Part shown: positions 44,004 through 53,145 of the stretch, piece after piece
How the letters are laid out: every line of letters begins with the position of its first letter
Numbering within the stretch: the first letter of the stretch is position 1
Assembly: GCA_964549275.1 (NCBI GenBank)
Contig: CAZJUP010000005.1
Coordinates: forward strand, 83,905 to 147,904
Source: CAZJUP01 sp964549275
GTDB lineage: Bacteria; Fidelibacterota; Marinisomatia; Marinisomatales; TCS55
DNA length: 64,000 nt
Direction of reading: 5' to 3'
Program-made: the position numbers and the translations under genes
The notes under the pieces: model-generated
What the model was told of the DNA's origin: nothing
Database searches by the model: none
Seen by the model: only the letters and a program-made list of their open reading frames with translations

Positions 44004-45651
44004 GGGCTTGGTCTAAAAATCGTCTTGCAGTTGATATACTTTCTCCGGTCACTGCCAAACCACTGAATAACTCAGCAATGGCTTGCACTTTTTCTTCGGC
44101 ACTTAAATAAGAAACATTTACAGTTGTGGACTGAGCCTGCTGATTTTTTTTAATATAAATATGGTGATCCGCGCGAGAAGCAATTTGAGGAAGGTGTGTA
44201 ATACAAATGACCTGTTTATCATTGGCAAGATCCCATAAATTTTCAGCAACTTTTTCTGCAGCCTGACCAGAAATCCCCGCATCAATTTCATCAAAAATCA
44301 GCGTATTGACAGGGTCATTTTCCTTGAGTATTGATTTGATGGCCAGCATTATGCGGGAGACTTCTCCTCCCGAAGCAACCCTTTGAAGCGGTTTGGGTTC
44401 TTCCCCGGGGTTGGCACTAAGAAAAAATGCAATTTTGTTGTATCCTTTCGGACCTATTTGAACCGGTTTCCCCTCATAAGTGACCTTCGAATCCTGAGAC
44501 TTCTGAGTCGAAATCCCGACCCGAAAAGCCGCCCCGGGCATGTTCAGAGAAGCCATTTTATTTACAATAGCATTTTCTAAATCTGTCGCTTTAGATTTTC
44601 TCTGCTTATTGAGGCGGTCGGCCAATTTTTGGTATTGGCGTACGGTTTTCACTATGGAAGACTCCAGGCTCTGTATATCCCCATCTATATTCCCCAGGCT
44701 ATCCAATTCTTCCCGAATCGTTCGGGCATAATCCAAAGCACTTTCAATGGTACCGCCATACTTACGTTTTAACCCTTCGATGGCAAGATAACGATCTTCA
44801 ATCTCCTGAAGCTTTGATGTATCATGGTCCAGTGCATCCACATGCTGCATAAGTCCGGAAGACACATCCTGAATGGAAACGGAGGCTACCTTTAATGACT
44901 CAACAAAGGGTTTAATGGCTTCATCAAATTCTGATATCATTTCAATCTTATTAATTGCAGAGGCCAACTGCTGGTACACAGAGTGATCTTGCTCTGTTAA
45001 GGTTTGGTTTAATCCGCTGACCGTGTCAATTAATTCATCCATATGGGTAAGTGTTTTAAATTCTTTTCTTAAGGATACATCTTCTCCTGAACCAGGATTA
45101 ACTCCGTCAATCTCTTGTAACTGAAATGTGATAAGATCACGTCTGTTTTCGGATTCTTTTTTCTTTGATTTTAAATGGATTAATGATTCCTGTGCATGAG
45201 TTAATTCCTGAAAACAAGTTTGAATAATCTGGACTTCCTTTTTCAATCCACAGTAATTATCTAAAAAATCAATATGAGTTCCGGGATCCATGATATACTG
45301 CTGTTCATGTTGCCCATGAAAATCCGCAATTGAATTCACCTGAGATTGATATTTTGATTCCGCCACCGGTTCATCATCAAAAAACGATCGGGTTCTTCCT
45401 CCCTTAGAAATCAATCTTCGAACCGTAACAGAAGTCTCATTAATCTGTGCCTCCGTTTCTACAATAGCCCTCTCCGTACCGCTACGGACATCTGTTTTTA
45501 CTGCCTTTGCACCTAATGCAACAGCCAATCCTTTAACTAACACAGATTTACCGGCACCGGTTTCTCCCGTTATCACAGTCAGCCCCGGTTTAAGGGGAAT
45601 TTCTAATTCCCTGATAATAGCAAAATCCTTGATAAAGAGCCGTTTAATCAT
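43996..45651 (-). CDS. recN: DNA repair protein RecN
   Basis: 551 residues, SMC-like. N-terminal Walker A is TGETGAGKSVLV, a long coiled-coil middle follows, and the C-terminal half has the signature ASGGEVSRIMLAIK and Walker B LIFDEIDAGISG. It acts in recombinational repair of double-strand breaks. The ATG at 45651 (MIKRLFIKDFAII) matches family starts and overlaps the VanZ stop; the upstream start at 45687 would add an atypical MLCWCGE leader. Confidence 0.94.
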   Translation of the reverse strand: MIKRLFIKDFAIIRELEIPLKPGLTVITGETGAGKSVLVKGLAVALGAKAVKTDVRSGTERAIVETEAQINETSVTVRRLISKGGRTRSFFDDEPVAESKYQSQVNSIADFHGQHEQQYIMDPGTHIDFLDNYCGLKKEVQIIQTCFQELTHAQESLIHLKSKKKESENRRDLITFQLQEIDGVNPGSGEDVSLRKEFKTLTHMDELIDTVSGLNQTLTEQDHSVYQQLASAINKIEMISEFDEAIKPFVESLKVASVSIQDVSSGLMQHVDALDHDTSKLQEIEDRYLAIEGLKRKYGGTIESALDYARTIREELDSLGNIDGDIQSLESSIVKTVRQYQKLADRLNKQRKSKATDLENAIVNKMASLNMPGAAFRVGISTQKSQDSKVTYEGKPVQIGPKGYNKIAFFLSANPGEEPKPLQRVASGGEVSRIMLAIKSILKENDPVNTLIFDEIDAGISGQAAEKVAENLWDLANDKQVICITHLPQIASRADHHIYIKKNQQAQSTTVNVSYLSAEEKVQAIAELFSGLAVTGESISTARRFLDQAHG

Positions 45652-46000
45652 ATCGTTTTCTGTTATTTCCCCACACCAGCAAAGCACCGATAATTACACC
45701 TATTGTATCTGCCACAACATCATACCCACTGGACATACGCCCTGAAATAAAAGATTGGAGATACTCATCACCAATTCCAAAACAGATGCCCCCCAGAACT
45801 ACGACTAACACAGTCTTTAAGGTTACATCATTCATGCTTTTGACTGCAAGAATTCCCAAAATAAAATATTCTACCATATGCAGCAGCTTATCCCATGTTA
45901 AAAGGAAGGCTTTTGGAAGAACATCCTGGGAAAGACTTGAAACACTCAAGATAACCACCATATAGGCCACAAGGAGGATTCGGTAGATATTAATTTTCAT
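45644..46000 (-). CDS. VanZ-family membrane protein
   Basis: 118 residues with four hydrophobic segments. Typical VanZ stretches are WDKLLHMVEYFILGILAV and GIGDEYLQSFISGRMSSGYDVVADTIGVIIG, with the conserved DE and D residues. It starts 11 bp inside the end of nnr. The function of chromosomal VanZ-like proteins outside teicoplanin resistance is not known. Confidence 0.88.
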   Translation of the reverse strand: MKINIYRILLVAYMVVILSVSSLSQDVLPKAFLLTWDKLLHMVEYFILGILAVKSMNDVTLKTVLVVVLGGICFGIGDEYLQSFISGRMSSGYDVVADTIGVIIGALLVWGNNRKRYD

Positions 46001-47519
46001 AACTTTTTAGCACTTGGGGGAGAGAATTTAATACATCGGAGGCCAATAGACTGCGCATTCCTTTATTTTCTGCAGCACTATCAGCAGCTACCCCATGAAA
46101 ATAGACACCCAACTGCGCCGAGGTGAGCGCTGAATATCCCTGGGAGAGAAATGCAGCAATCATGCCCGTTAAGACATCACCGGTCCCTCCACTTGCTAAC
46201 CCGGGATTCCCCGTTGAATTTATGAAGCCCACGTTTTCAGTGGCAATGCATGTGGGAGCATTTTTCGCTACCAATACACATGGAAAGGAATTCAAAAAAG
46301 TTTCAATTGCCTCCAATATATTACTTTGTATTTCTTCGGCAGGCCTTTCGATTAACCGGCTCAGTTCACCATAATGAGGTGTTAAAATGATCGGGTGTTT
46401 AACCGAGTGTAAAATGGCAGGATTTCGATATAATATTCGAAATCCATCAGCATCCAGGACAATGGGAATTGGTGACCGGGTGATGAGTTGGTCCACTAAA
46501 GAAGCCGTTTCTTCCTTTTTGCCCAAGCCCGGTCCAATTGCCAAAACATCAGCCCATTCCATCCATTCTTCAATTTGGTTAAAATTGGATAACGAAAAAT
46601 AGCCTTTATTCTCATCGTCGCAGGATATTGTCATCCCTTCAGTAATTTTTGATTCATAAATCGAATTCAGGGATGAAGGTGCACAGGTTACGGTCAGCCC
46701 TGCACCGGAACGCAAAGCCCCCATCGTAGCCAGATAGGCTGCACCTGTCATACCGGTAGAACCAGCCACAAATAGTATTTTTCCCTGTCGATGTTTATGT
46801 GTCTCCGGGAGTACAGGATGAATCTTGCTCTCTACCCACTCACGTGTAATGACGGACCATTGCCGTCCGTCCAACTCCGCTGAGACAGGAGGAAATCCAA
46901 TATCTACTGAATGAACGTCACCTGAATAAGATTTTCCTGGTTCTAAAAAATGCCCAATTTTCCCATAACCCATGCTGACTGTAAGATTGGCCTTTACCGC
47001 TTTAGAGTCTATCCGACCCGTATTCGCATTGACACCAGATGGAATATCAGCAGAAACCCGCAGGGCATCCGACTGATTTATCCACTCTATCCATGGTAAA
47101 TATTCCTGCCTAATTTTCCCTCTATATCCTGTTCCGAATAACGCATCAATAATAATATTTTCGCTGGTTGCTTCAGGGATGTTTATATCAAACCGCATGG
47201 AGATATTCTTTTCCTTGCACTTAAGGTAAAAATGGGATGCATCTCCGGTAATATCACTTTCTGCCATTAAACAATAAATCTGCACCCGATATCCCCACTG
47301 GACTAATACATTAGCTGCAGCGAATCCATCTCCCCCGTTATTTCCTTTCCCGATAACAATGTCAATGACCGGATCATAGCTTTCTAATGTAAAATCTCGA
47401 ACCGTCTCGGCTATTTTTTCTCCAGCCTTACCCATGAGTGTTGTACCGGATATACCGTGTTTTTCCATGGAAATCCTGTCCAGTTCTCTGGATTGTTCCC
47501 TCGTTAAAACTCTCATCAT
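45990..47519 (-). CDS. nnr: Bifunctional NAD(P)H-hydrate epimerase/ADP-dependent dehydratase
   Basis: 509 residues with both YjeF domains. The N-terminal epimerase part (to about 215) has GKGNNGGDGFAAANVL and DALFGTGYRGK. The C-terminal ribokinase-like part has AGSTGMTGAAYLATMGALR, GPGLGKKEE and NPGLASGGTGDVLTGMIAA. It repairs hydrated NAD(P)H. Two adjacent ATG codons are possible starts; the first overlaps the acpS stop. Pairing with acpS is common in bacteria. Confidence 0.94.
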   Translation of the reverse strand: MMRVLTREQSRELDRISMEKHGISGTTLMGKAGEKIAETVRDFTLESYDPVIDIVIGKGNNGGDGFAAANVLVQWGYRVQIYCLMAESDITGDASHFYLKCKEKNISMRFDINIPEATSENIIIDALFGTGYRGKIRQEYLPWIEWINQSDALRVSADIPSGVNANTGRIDSKAVKANLTVSMGYGKIGHFLEPGKSYSGDVHSVDIGFPPVSAELDGRQWSVITREWVESKIHPVLPETHKHRQGKILFVAGSTGMTGAAYLATMGALRSGAGLTVTCAPSSLNSIYESKITEGMTISCDDENKGYFSLSNFNQIEEWMEWADVLAIGPGLGKKEETASLVDQLITRSPIPIVLDADGFRILYRNPAILHSVKHPIILTPHYGELSRLIERPAEEIQSNILEAIETFLNSFPCVLVAKNAPTCIATENVGFINSTGNPGLASGGTGDVLTGMIAAFLSQGYSALTSAQLGVYFHGVAADSAAENKGMRSLLASDVLNSLPQVLKSYEN

Positions 47520-47881
47520 CCTACCCGGACTATTGCCATGGCAATGGCGTATTCGTCTATATGGGAAATGCTGACCTGAACATCTATGGCTTTTTTTAGT
47601 GAATGGACTGTCACCCTTGGAGCGCCTGATTCTTCATTGAGAATTTCGATATTTTTCATGGATATATTTGAAATTATTTTCCCAGACATGAGAGCTTTTT
47701 TTATGGCTTCCTTCGCCGCAAATCGTCCGGAAAAATGAATAGACGGATTTGCCTTGGATTGACAATAAATGATTTCATCGGGTGAAAATATTTTCTCACA
47801 AAACCGTTTACCATTTTTTACCAGCAGGTCAGCAATGCGAGAAACGGCAACGATGTCCGTGCCGATGTATAAATCAGGCGT
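47516..47881 (-). CDS. acpS: Holo-[acyl-carrier-protein] synthase with non-canonical start
   Basis: The frame between nnr and the HAD gene encodes YIGTDIVAVSRIADLLV, FSGRFAAKEAIKKAL and VSISHIDEYAIAMAIV, the AcpS magnesium and CoA-binding signatures, ending GGA-TGA at 47518-47516. It attaches phosphopantetheine to ACP. No ATG, GTG or TTG exists in frame between the upstream TAA (47887-47885) and the first conserved residues. GAAGGAG at 47895-47889 stands seven bases before ACG at 47881, which would give (M)PDLYIGTD and a 121-residue protein of normal length. The start is placed there; ATC at 47866 or a sequence error are alternatives. Confidence 0.85.
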   Translation of the reverse strand, partial: TPDLYIGTDIVAVSRIADLLVKNGKRFCEKIFSPDEIIYCQSKANPSIHFSGRFAAKEAIKKALMSGKIISNISMKNIEILNEESGAPRVTVHSLKKAIDVQVSISHIDEYAIAMAIVRVG

Positions 47882-48560
47882 GGTTTAACTCCTTCACAAT
47901 GCCCACAATTTCATATATATCATTCACATCCCAGTCGGCACCGGATATTTCTGTACCAAAGGTATCGCCATAGCGTGCAAAAATGGTCCGAATACCCAAT
48001 TGTTTCGCACCCACAACGTCCCGTTCCGGCCAATCGCCAATCATCAAGGCTTCTTCCGGTTTAATATTGAGCTTATCCAAAGCCATCTGAAAGGGTTTTC
48101 TAGAGGGCTTTCTTGCACCGGTATCATCGAATGTCAGGACGGGGTCAAACAAATGGTGAAGATTTAAATAATACAGGCGCATCCAGGCTTCCCGACTTGG
48201 AGCATCAGAGACCACGGCAAGACGAATCCCCATGCGTAAGAGTGCAAACAAAGTTTTATTCACATTAGGATACACCAGTAAACTTGCTTCCCTGGCTCTT
48301 CTGTAGGCAACGATCCCTGCGGCCAAAATTTTATGACTGACTTCACCCGCTTCCTGATTTAAGAAATCATCAAAAACCTGCTGATTCTCCCAGCCTTTTT
48401 CCATATAGAGTTCAAAGATGCCCTGATACGCTTTTTCTTCGTCGACCTTCAAGCCGGCTTCAATCATGGCCGTGATAGCAGCTCTCACTGCGAACTGCTT
48501 CATTTTTATAAAATCCAAAAGTGTATTGTCTAAATCAAATATAACCGCCTTAACCATCAT
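47874..48560 (-). CDS. HAD-superfamily hydrolase (YjjG-like)
   Basis: 228 residues. Motif I is FDLDNTLLD with both aspartates, motif II VVSDAPSRE, the motif III lysine is near GARKPSRKPF, and motif IV is MIGDWPERDVVGA. A helical cap lies between. It probably dephosphorylates a nucleotide or sugar phosphate; the substrate cannot be read from sequence. Its end carries the ribosome site used by acpS. Confidence 0.88.
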   Translation of the reverse strand: MMVKAVIFDLDNTLLDFIKMKQFAVRAAITAMIEAGLKVDEEKAYQGIFELYMEKGWENQQVFDDFLNQEAGEVSHKILAAGIVAYRRAREASLLVYPNVNKTLFALLRMGIRLAVVSDAPSREAWMRLYYLNLHHLFDPVLTFDDTGARKPSRKPFQMALDKLNIKPEEALMIGDWPERDVVGAKQLGIRTIFARYGDTFGTEISGADWDVNDIYEIVGIVKELNHA

Positions 48561-48584
48561 ACTACCGTTATTAATTGTTGAATA

Positions 48585-49901
48585 TTATTCTTCGTATTTT
48601 TGGGGATTTTTAATTTTATCCAATTCATATTCTGCCATTTTCCGCCAAGCTCTGTCATTTCTGGCTTTTTCCAGTGCATTAACGGCAGCGGTTTTATTCC
48701 CCTTGCCTTTGCACCATTCTGCAACACCCAATTCTAACCAGCCACCCCCAAATCTGCTTTTTATTTCTGTACAGGTTCTGGCTGCTTCTAACGCTTTATC
48801 ACACTGCTCCTGAGAATTATAAGCATTAGCTAATCGGAACCAACTCATGGAATCTTTCCGGTTCAATGTTGTGGCCATGGTGAGGTTTGAAATGGCATCA
48901 TCAAGATTCTTCTCTTCAAGATAAACCACAGCAAGATTGGCAAAACCCCTGGCATAATTTGGATTGACCTGGGTCGCCATCCTCAAAACACTTTTCGCAT
49001 TGTCATAATCTTTTAATTGAATATAGATATCCCCCATAGCTCCATAAGCTTTTTCATATCCGGGGTGAATATCCACGGCTTTTTGAAGAGCATCCAATGC
49101 ACTATCGTATTCATTCAGCCCGCTTTGTGCCAAACCCAGTGCAAACCAGCCTTTATAAAAATTTGGATTTACCTCTAAAGCCTTTTGGTAAGAGGCAATA
49201 GCTCCTTCTTTATCCCCCATTTTGGAATTAATGACACCAATCTGGTAGTTCGCCTGATAAAAAGTTTCATCCACATTTAATACTTTATTGTACCCTTCCA
49301 AAGCTCCTTCTAAATCGCCTCTTTTGTACGCAGTATTTCCTTCGTTAAAATATTTTTTTGCCACATTCTTAATCGCGGCCCGTGCGGTTTCGTGCAGGGG
49401 ATATATTTCCAATGCTTTATAGAAATGCTCCACTGCAGACATATAATCTTTCATTCTGAATTTCGAAAGTCCCATACTGTAGGCAGCTTCCGCAAACTGA
49501 GGAAATTTTTCCAAAGCATTGGCAAAGGCATCATATCCGTTTGCCAAATCGCCATTCTTGATGGCCCTTTGTCCCTGCGACATGAGCGTATTCAGTTCAT
49601 TCAACCGCTCAAACTCATCCCGAAATTCCTGGTTTTCCGGGTCGGCTTCTATGGCCTGTTTTAAAAATTCCTGTGTTCCTTTTAAATCTCCTTTGCGGAG
49701 GGCTACATGCGCCTGCCCTATCATGGCCGGTGCATAAGTCGGATCCATTTGTAGGACTTCCTTAAAACCATTTTCCGCAGATTCAATATCTCCAGCCTCA
49801 AGGCTGGCCTCCGCAGAGGCGAGGACTTCTTCTGGCGTTTGAGCCCACACGCCACCGATGATTAAGATTGGAATGAATGCTTTCACAATGCGATTTATCA
49901 T
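48585..49901 (-). CDS. Secreted TPR-repeat protein
   Basis: 438 residues. A signal peptide (VKAFIPILIIGGVWAQ) is followed by about ten tetratricopeptide units from residue 25 to about 420, such as YAPAMIGQAHVALRKGDLKG, YQANYQIGVINSKMGDKEGA and YARGFANLAVVYLEEKNLDD. It would act as a periplasmic scaffold. It lies 22 bp downstream of tRNA-Leu(GAG) and 24 bp upstream of the HAD gene. Confidence 0.87.
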   Translation of the reverse strand: MINRIVKAFIPILIIGGVWAQTPEEVLASAEASLEAGDIESAENGFKEVLQMDPTYAPAMIGQAHVALRKGDLKGTQEFLKQAIEADPENQEFRDEFERLNELNTLMSQGQRAIKNGDLANGYDAFANALEKFPQFAEAAYSMGLSKFRMKDYMSAVEHFYKALEIYPLHETARAAIKNVAKKYFNEGNTAYKRGDLEGALEGYNKVLNVDETFYQANYQIGVINSKMGDKEGAIASYQKALEVNPNFYKGWFALGLAQSGLNEYDSALDALQKAVDIHPGYEKAYGAMGDIYIQLKDYDNAKSVLRMATQVNPNYARGFANLAVVYLEEKNLDDAISNLTMATTLNRKDSMSWFRLANAYNSQEQCDKALEAARTCTEIKSRFGGGWLELGVAEWCKGKGNKTAAVNALEKARNDRAWRKMAEYELDKIKNPQKYEE

Positions 49902-49923
49902 TAGTCTTATTCCTTTTCCTTAG

Positions 49924-50007
49924 TGCCGAAGGCGGGACTCGAACCCGCACGAGAATACTCTCACAGCCCCCTCAAGACTGCGTGTCTACCAGTTCCACCA
50001 CTTCGGC
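49924..50007 (-). tRNA. tRNA-Leu (GAG)
   Basis: Read on the minus strand: acceptor GCCGAAG pairs with CTTCGGC. The anticodon stem CAGTC/GGCTG encloses the loop TTGAGGG, giving GAG. A long variable arm (GTGAGAGTATTCTCGT) marks a type II tRNA, and the T arm is GGGTTCGAGTCCC. CCA is not encoded. It begins 9 bp after the secG stop, the common secG-tRNA-Leu arrangement. Confidence 0.95.
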
Positions 50008-50016
50008 AGAATTCCA

Positions 50017-50364
50017 TTATTTATTTTGTCCAGATTCCCCTTCCATGGGAGTTCCGGGAAGGGATAATCCCTCTGCCGGAGAGAGAGTCCGTTCTTCAGC
50101 TGCTTCCTCCACAATGGATCCTGTGGCTGTTGAAGCAGTAGTGCCTATCAAACTAATGACCACAGCTAAGGCCATAAAAATGATAGCAAGCCATGTTGTG
50201 GCTTTACTCAAAATTGTTGCGGCACCACGCCCGCCAAAAATGGCATTGGTTGTTTGTCCACCAATGGAACCGGCCAAACCGCCCCCTTGACTGGCTTGCA
50301 TAAGGATCATTGAAACCAGCAAAATGCTCACCAGTGCATGAATAGCAATTAAAAATCCTACCAC
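50017..50364 (-). CDS. secG: Preprotein translocase subunit SecG
   Basis: 115 residues. Two membrane spans flank the typical SMILMQASQGGGLAGSIGGQ segment with GGRGAATILSKATTWLA. The C-terminal tail (EEAAEERTLSPAEG...) is acidic and variable. It assists SecYE. It follows tpiA by one base in the comF-pgk-tpiA-secG order. Confidence 0.93.
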   Translation of the reverse strand: MVGFLIAIHALVSILLVSMILMQASQGGGLAGSIGGQTTNAIFGGRGAATILSKATTWLAIIFMALAVVISLIGTTASTATGSIVEEAAEERTLSPAEGLSLPGTPMEGESGQNK

Positions 50365-50365
50365 G

Positions 50366-51142
50366 TTAATTCCTCACATAATTTTGTTCTACAATATCAA
50401 TAATGTCGCAAAATGGGCCTTGTTTTAAGCTTGCGCCTCCAATCAGAAATCCATCCACTCCGGGAGTTCGAATCAATTCTTCGGCATTTTCCGGTTTTAC
50501 GGAACCGCCATATAAGATCGGTATTTCATTGGTTTTACTATCGGGGTACAGACTCCCAAGTACCGTTTTTACCGTTTGATGAGCTTCTTCCACCTGATCG
50601 ATGGTAGCCACTACACCTGTGCCAATTGCCCAGACAGGCTCATAGGCTATCACCATTGAATTCAAGTATTCAGGCTCCACATTTTGGAGTCCCTTTTTCA
50701 ATTGATTCTCGAGAACCCGAGGTGTTTCTCCAGCTTCTCTGTCCTCTAATATTTCGCCAATGCAAAGAATGGGAAACATCCCATTATGAAGAACAGCCAG
50801 CGTTTTTTGATTTATCCATTCATTCGATTCACCAAAAATATGCCGTCTTTCAGAATGACCGAGAATAACAGTATTTGTGCCGCATGCCTTCAACATACTA
50901 ACGGAAATTTCTCCGGTATAAGCTCCTGCTGTTTCCCAGTGTACGTTTTGAGCAGCCAACCCAAAGGATGTATCCTCCAGGATTCCAACCATGTTAAATA
51001 GCGACGTAAAAGGCGGGCAGAATATAACCTTGACCTTATCTTTATCCAATACTCGTTTTTTCACTTCACCGACGAAAGATACCCCTTCTAGGGGTGTTTT
51101 ATGCATCTTCCAATTTCCGGCAACAATAGGGGGGTGTACCAT
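50366..51142 (-). CDS. tpiA: Triosephosphate isomerase
   Basis: 258 residues. It has GNWKMHK (catalytic lysine), ILGHSERR (histidine), the glutamate in VIAYEPVWAIGTG and the phosphate-binding ILYGGSVKPENAEEL. It interconverts DHAP and glyceraldehyde-3-phosphate. The ATG at 51142 follows TGGAGAAATAAA, one base after the pgk stop; an upstream start at 51160 would overlap pgk and add an unusual leader. Confidence 0.96.
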   Translation of the reverse strand: MVHPPIVAGNWKMHKTPLEGVSFVGEVKKRVLDKDKVKVIFCPPFTSLFNMVGILEDTSFGLAAQNVHWETAGAYTGEISVSMLKACGTNTVILGHSERRHIFGESNEWINQKTLAVLHNGMFPILCIGEILEDREAGETPRVLENQLKKGLQNVEPEYLNSMVIAYEPVWAIGTGVVATIDQVEEAHQTVKTVLGSLYPDSKTNEIPILYGGSVKPENAEELIRTPGVDGFLIGGASLKQGPFCDIIDIVEQNYVRN

Positions 51143-51143
51143 T

Positions 51144-52328
51144 TTATTTCTCCAGTGCAAGAATTGCAGGCAATTGATTGCCTGATAAAAGTTCTAAAGA
51201 GGCGCCCCCTCCTGTTGAAATGTGGGACGCTTTATCCATTAAACCATATTTTTTCATGGCGGCTGCTGAATCTCCTCCGCCAATTATTGTTGTTGTTCCG
51301 GCGAGGGTTGCCTCTGCTAATGCTTCACCGACAGACCGGGTTCCAGCCTCAAATCCTTCAATTTCAAATACGCCCATGGGTCCATTCCATAACACTGTAC
51401 CGGCACCGCGTATCACCTGACCATAATCTTCAATTGTCTTGGGGCCAATATCCAAACCCATGAGATCTGAGGGTATTTCTCCGGAAGGATGAAGGGAGGC
51501 TTTTCCTGATGAATCCAATGAGGATGCACAGACAACATCCGTGGGGAATTTGAGCTTCACTTTTCCACGAGCTTTCTGTATAATTGTGTGAGCCGTTTTT
51601 ACCATGGCCGGATCCACAAGGGAATTCCCGATATTTTTCCCCATAGCTTTCAAAAAGGTGAAAACCATTCCTCCTCCGATCAAAATGGTGTCTGCTAATT
51701 CAATAAAACGATAAATCAGGTCCAGTTTACTATCAATTTTTGCTCCACCCATAATAATGACCAAGGGACGCTTCGGATGCTTCATGGCCTCTGACAAATA
51801 CGCCAGTTCCTTCTCGATGAGATGGCCGATCCCTTTTTGTAAATAATGGACAGATACGCCCACGTTAGAGGCGTGGGCACGGTGAGCCGTACCGAAAGCA
51901 TCATTAATATACACTTGTCCGTGTTTGGCTAAATCAGCACTAAATCGGGATTCATTTTCCGTTTCCTCTTTATGGAAGCGTAAATTTTCCAATAAATGAA
52001 TTTCTCCGGGTTTCAACCCTAACGAGACATCATGCGCATCTTCTGAAATACAATTATCCGAAAATTTTATAGGCATTTCTAAATGATCCGCTAAGGTTTC
52101 TCCTACGGGTATTAAACTCATTTCCGGCACAACTTTTCCTTTCGGACGCCCCAAATGACTCATTAAAACCACACTGGCCCCTTCATTCAGGCAATGTTTA
52201 ATTGTGGGAAGTGAAGCCCGTATTCTAAAATCATCGGTCACGTGGTCATTTTCTATAGGCACGTTATAATCCACACGAATGAGCACACGTTTATTTTTTA
52301 AGTCAAAGGCTTTAAAGGATTTTAACAT
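51144..52328 (-). CDS. pgk: Phosphoglycerate kinase
   Basis: 394 residues. It has RVLIRVDYNVPIEN, MSHLGRPKGK, the DAFGTAHRAHAS region, the central IIMGGAKIDSK and the nucleotide-binding GGGDSAAA near the C-terminus. It transfers phosphate from 1,3-bisphosphoglycerate to ADP. It is grouped with tpiA, as in many bacteria. Confidence 0.96.
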   Translation of the reverse strand: MLKSFKAFDLKNKRVLIRVDYNVPIENDHVTDDFRIRASLPTIKHCLNEGASVVLMSHLGRPKGKVVPEMSLIPVGETLADHLEMPIKFSDNCISEDAHDVSLGLKPGEIHLLENLRFHKEETENESRFSADLAKHGQVYINDAFGTAHRAHASNVGVSVHYLQKGIGHLIEKELAYLSEAMKHPKRPLVIIMGGAKIDSKLDLIYRFIELADTILIGGGMVFTFLKAMGKNIGNSLVDPAMVKTAHTIIQKARGKVKLKFPTDVVCASSLDSSGKASLHPSGEIPSDLMGLDIGPKTIEDYGQVIRGAGTVLWNGPMGVFEIEGFEAGTRSVGEALAEATLAGTTTIIGGGDSAAAMKKYGLMDKASHISTGGGASLELLSGNQLPAILALEK

Positions 52329-52334
52329 AAGGAA

Positions 52335-53012
52335 TTATGAGGTTAAAGTTTTTGGTGTTCCGCAAGTGAGACCGATCACCGATTCAGCTCCTGCATTTTT
52401 TAACGCTATGGCACAGGCTGACATCGTCGCCCCGGTGGTTAAAACATCATCAATAATCGCAATTTTCATCTTATTTAGAGACCGGGAAGTTACAAAGGCT
52501 TTGTCCATATTTTGAAACCGTTCTTCTCGATTTAATGTTGTTTGAGATTGGGTATATTTCTTTCTTCTTATTAAGGCTCCATTTATGGGTATCCCCCATT
52601 CTTCGGACATGCCTTTGGCTATCCAATAGGCCTGATTATACCCCCTTTCTCTCTTTTTTACACCGTGGAGCGGTACAGGGGCTAATATATGGATGCCCTG
52701 TACAAAAGTCTTCCCCCATCCTTCAGCTGCCCTTTTGCCTAAACTGAATCCAATCTTTGCCCGATCAGCATATTTCAAGGGGTGAATAATGTCTTGCAAA
52801 ATGTCATTGAAATACCAATAGGAATAGGCTTTATCCATTCCCTCATGGTGATGAACTTGCTTTACCCAATTCCCCAGGTTGCTTGGTTCCAGTTTGCCTT
52901 GGCAGGGTCTACACAAAACACCATCCTTAATGGGCTGTTTACAAGGAATACAATGGTTGGGATACACCAAACTCAAAACCAGAGATGTGACCGATTTTTT
53001 CCAGCCGTTCAT
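52335..53012 (-). CDS. ComF-family phosphoribosyltransferase-like protein
   Basis: 225 residues. An N-terminal zinc-finger-like cysteine group (CIPCKQPIKDGVLCRPC) precedes a type I phosphoribosyltransferase domain with the PRPP loop IIDDVLTTGATMSA. ILAPVPLHGVKKRERGYNQA is characteristic of ComF/GntX proteins used in DNA uptake or utilisation. It is the first gene of the glycolytic operon and is divergent from the receiver/ATP-grasp gene. Confidence 0.87.
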   Translation of the reverse strand: MNGWKKSVTSLVLSLVYPNHCIPCKQPIKDGVLCRPCQGKLEPSNLGNWVKQVHHHEGMDKAYSYWYFNDILQDIIHPLKYADRAKIGFSLGKRAAEGWGKTFVQGIHILAPVPLHGVKKRERGYNQAYWIAKGMSEEWGIPINGALIRRKKYTQSQTTLNREERFQNMDKAFVTSRSLNKMKIAIIDDVLTTGATMSACAIALKNAGAESVIGLTCGTPKTLTS

Positions 53013-53145
53013 TGGTAGGAAATCTACTCATAAAAGTATCAGAAAAGAATCCCAACACTGAATTCATAATTTGGCAGTTTGATTATTTACTGTTATCCGG
53101 GTTTCCCTCATAATAAATTTTATGCCTCCAGTCAGGAATATATGC

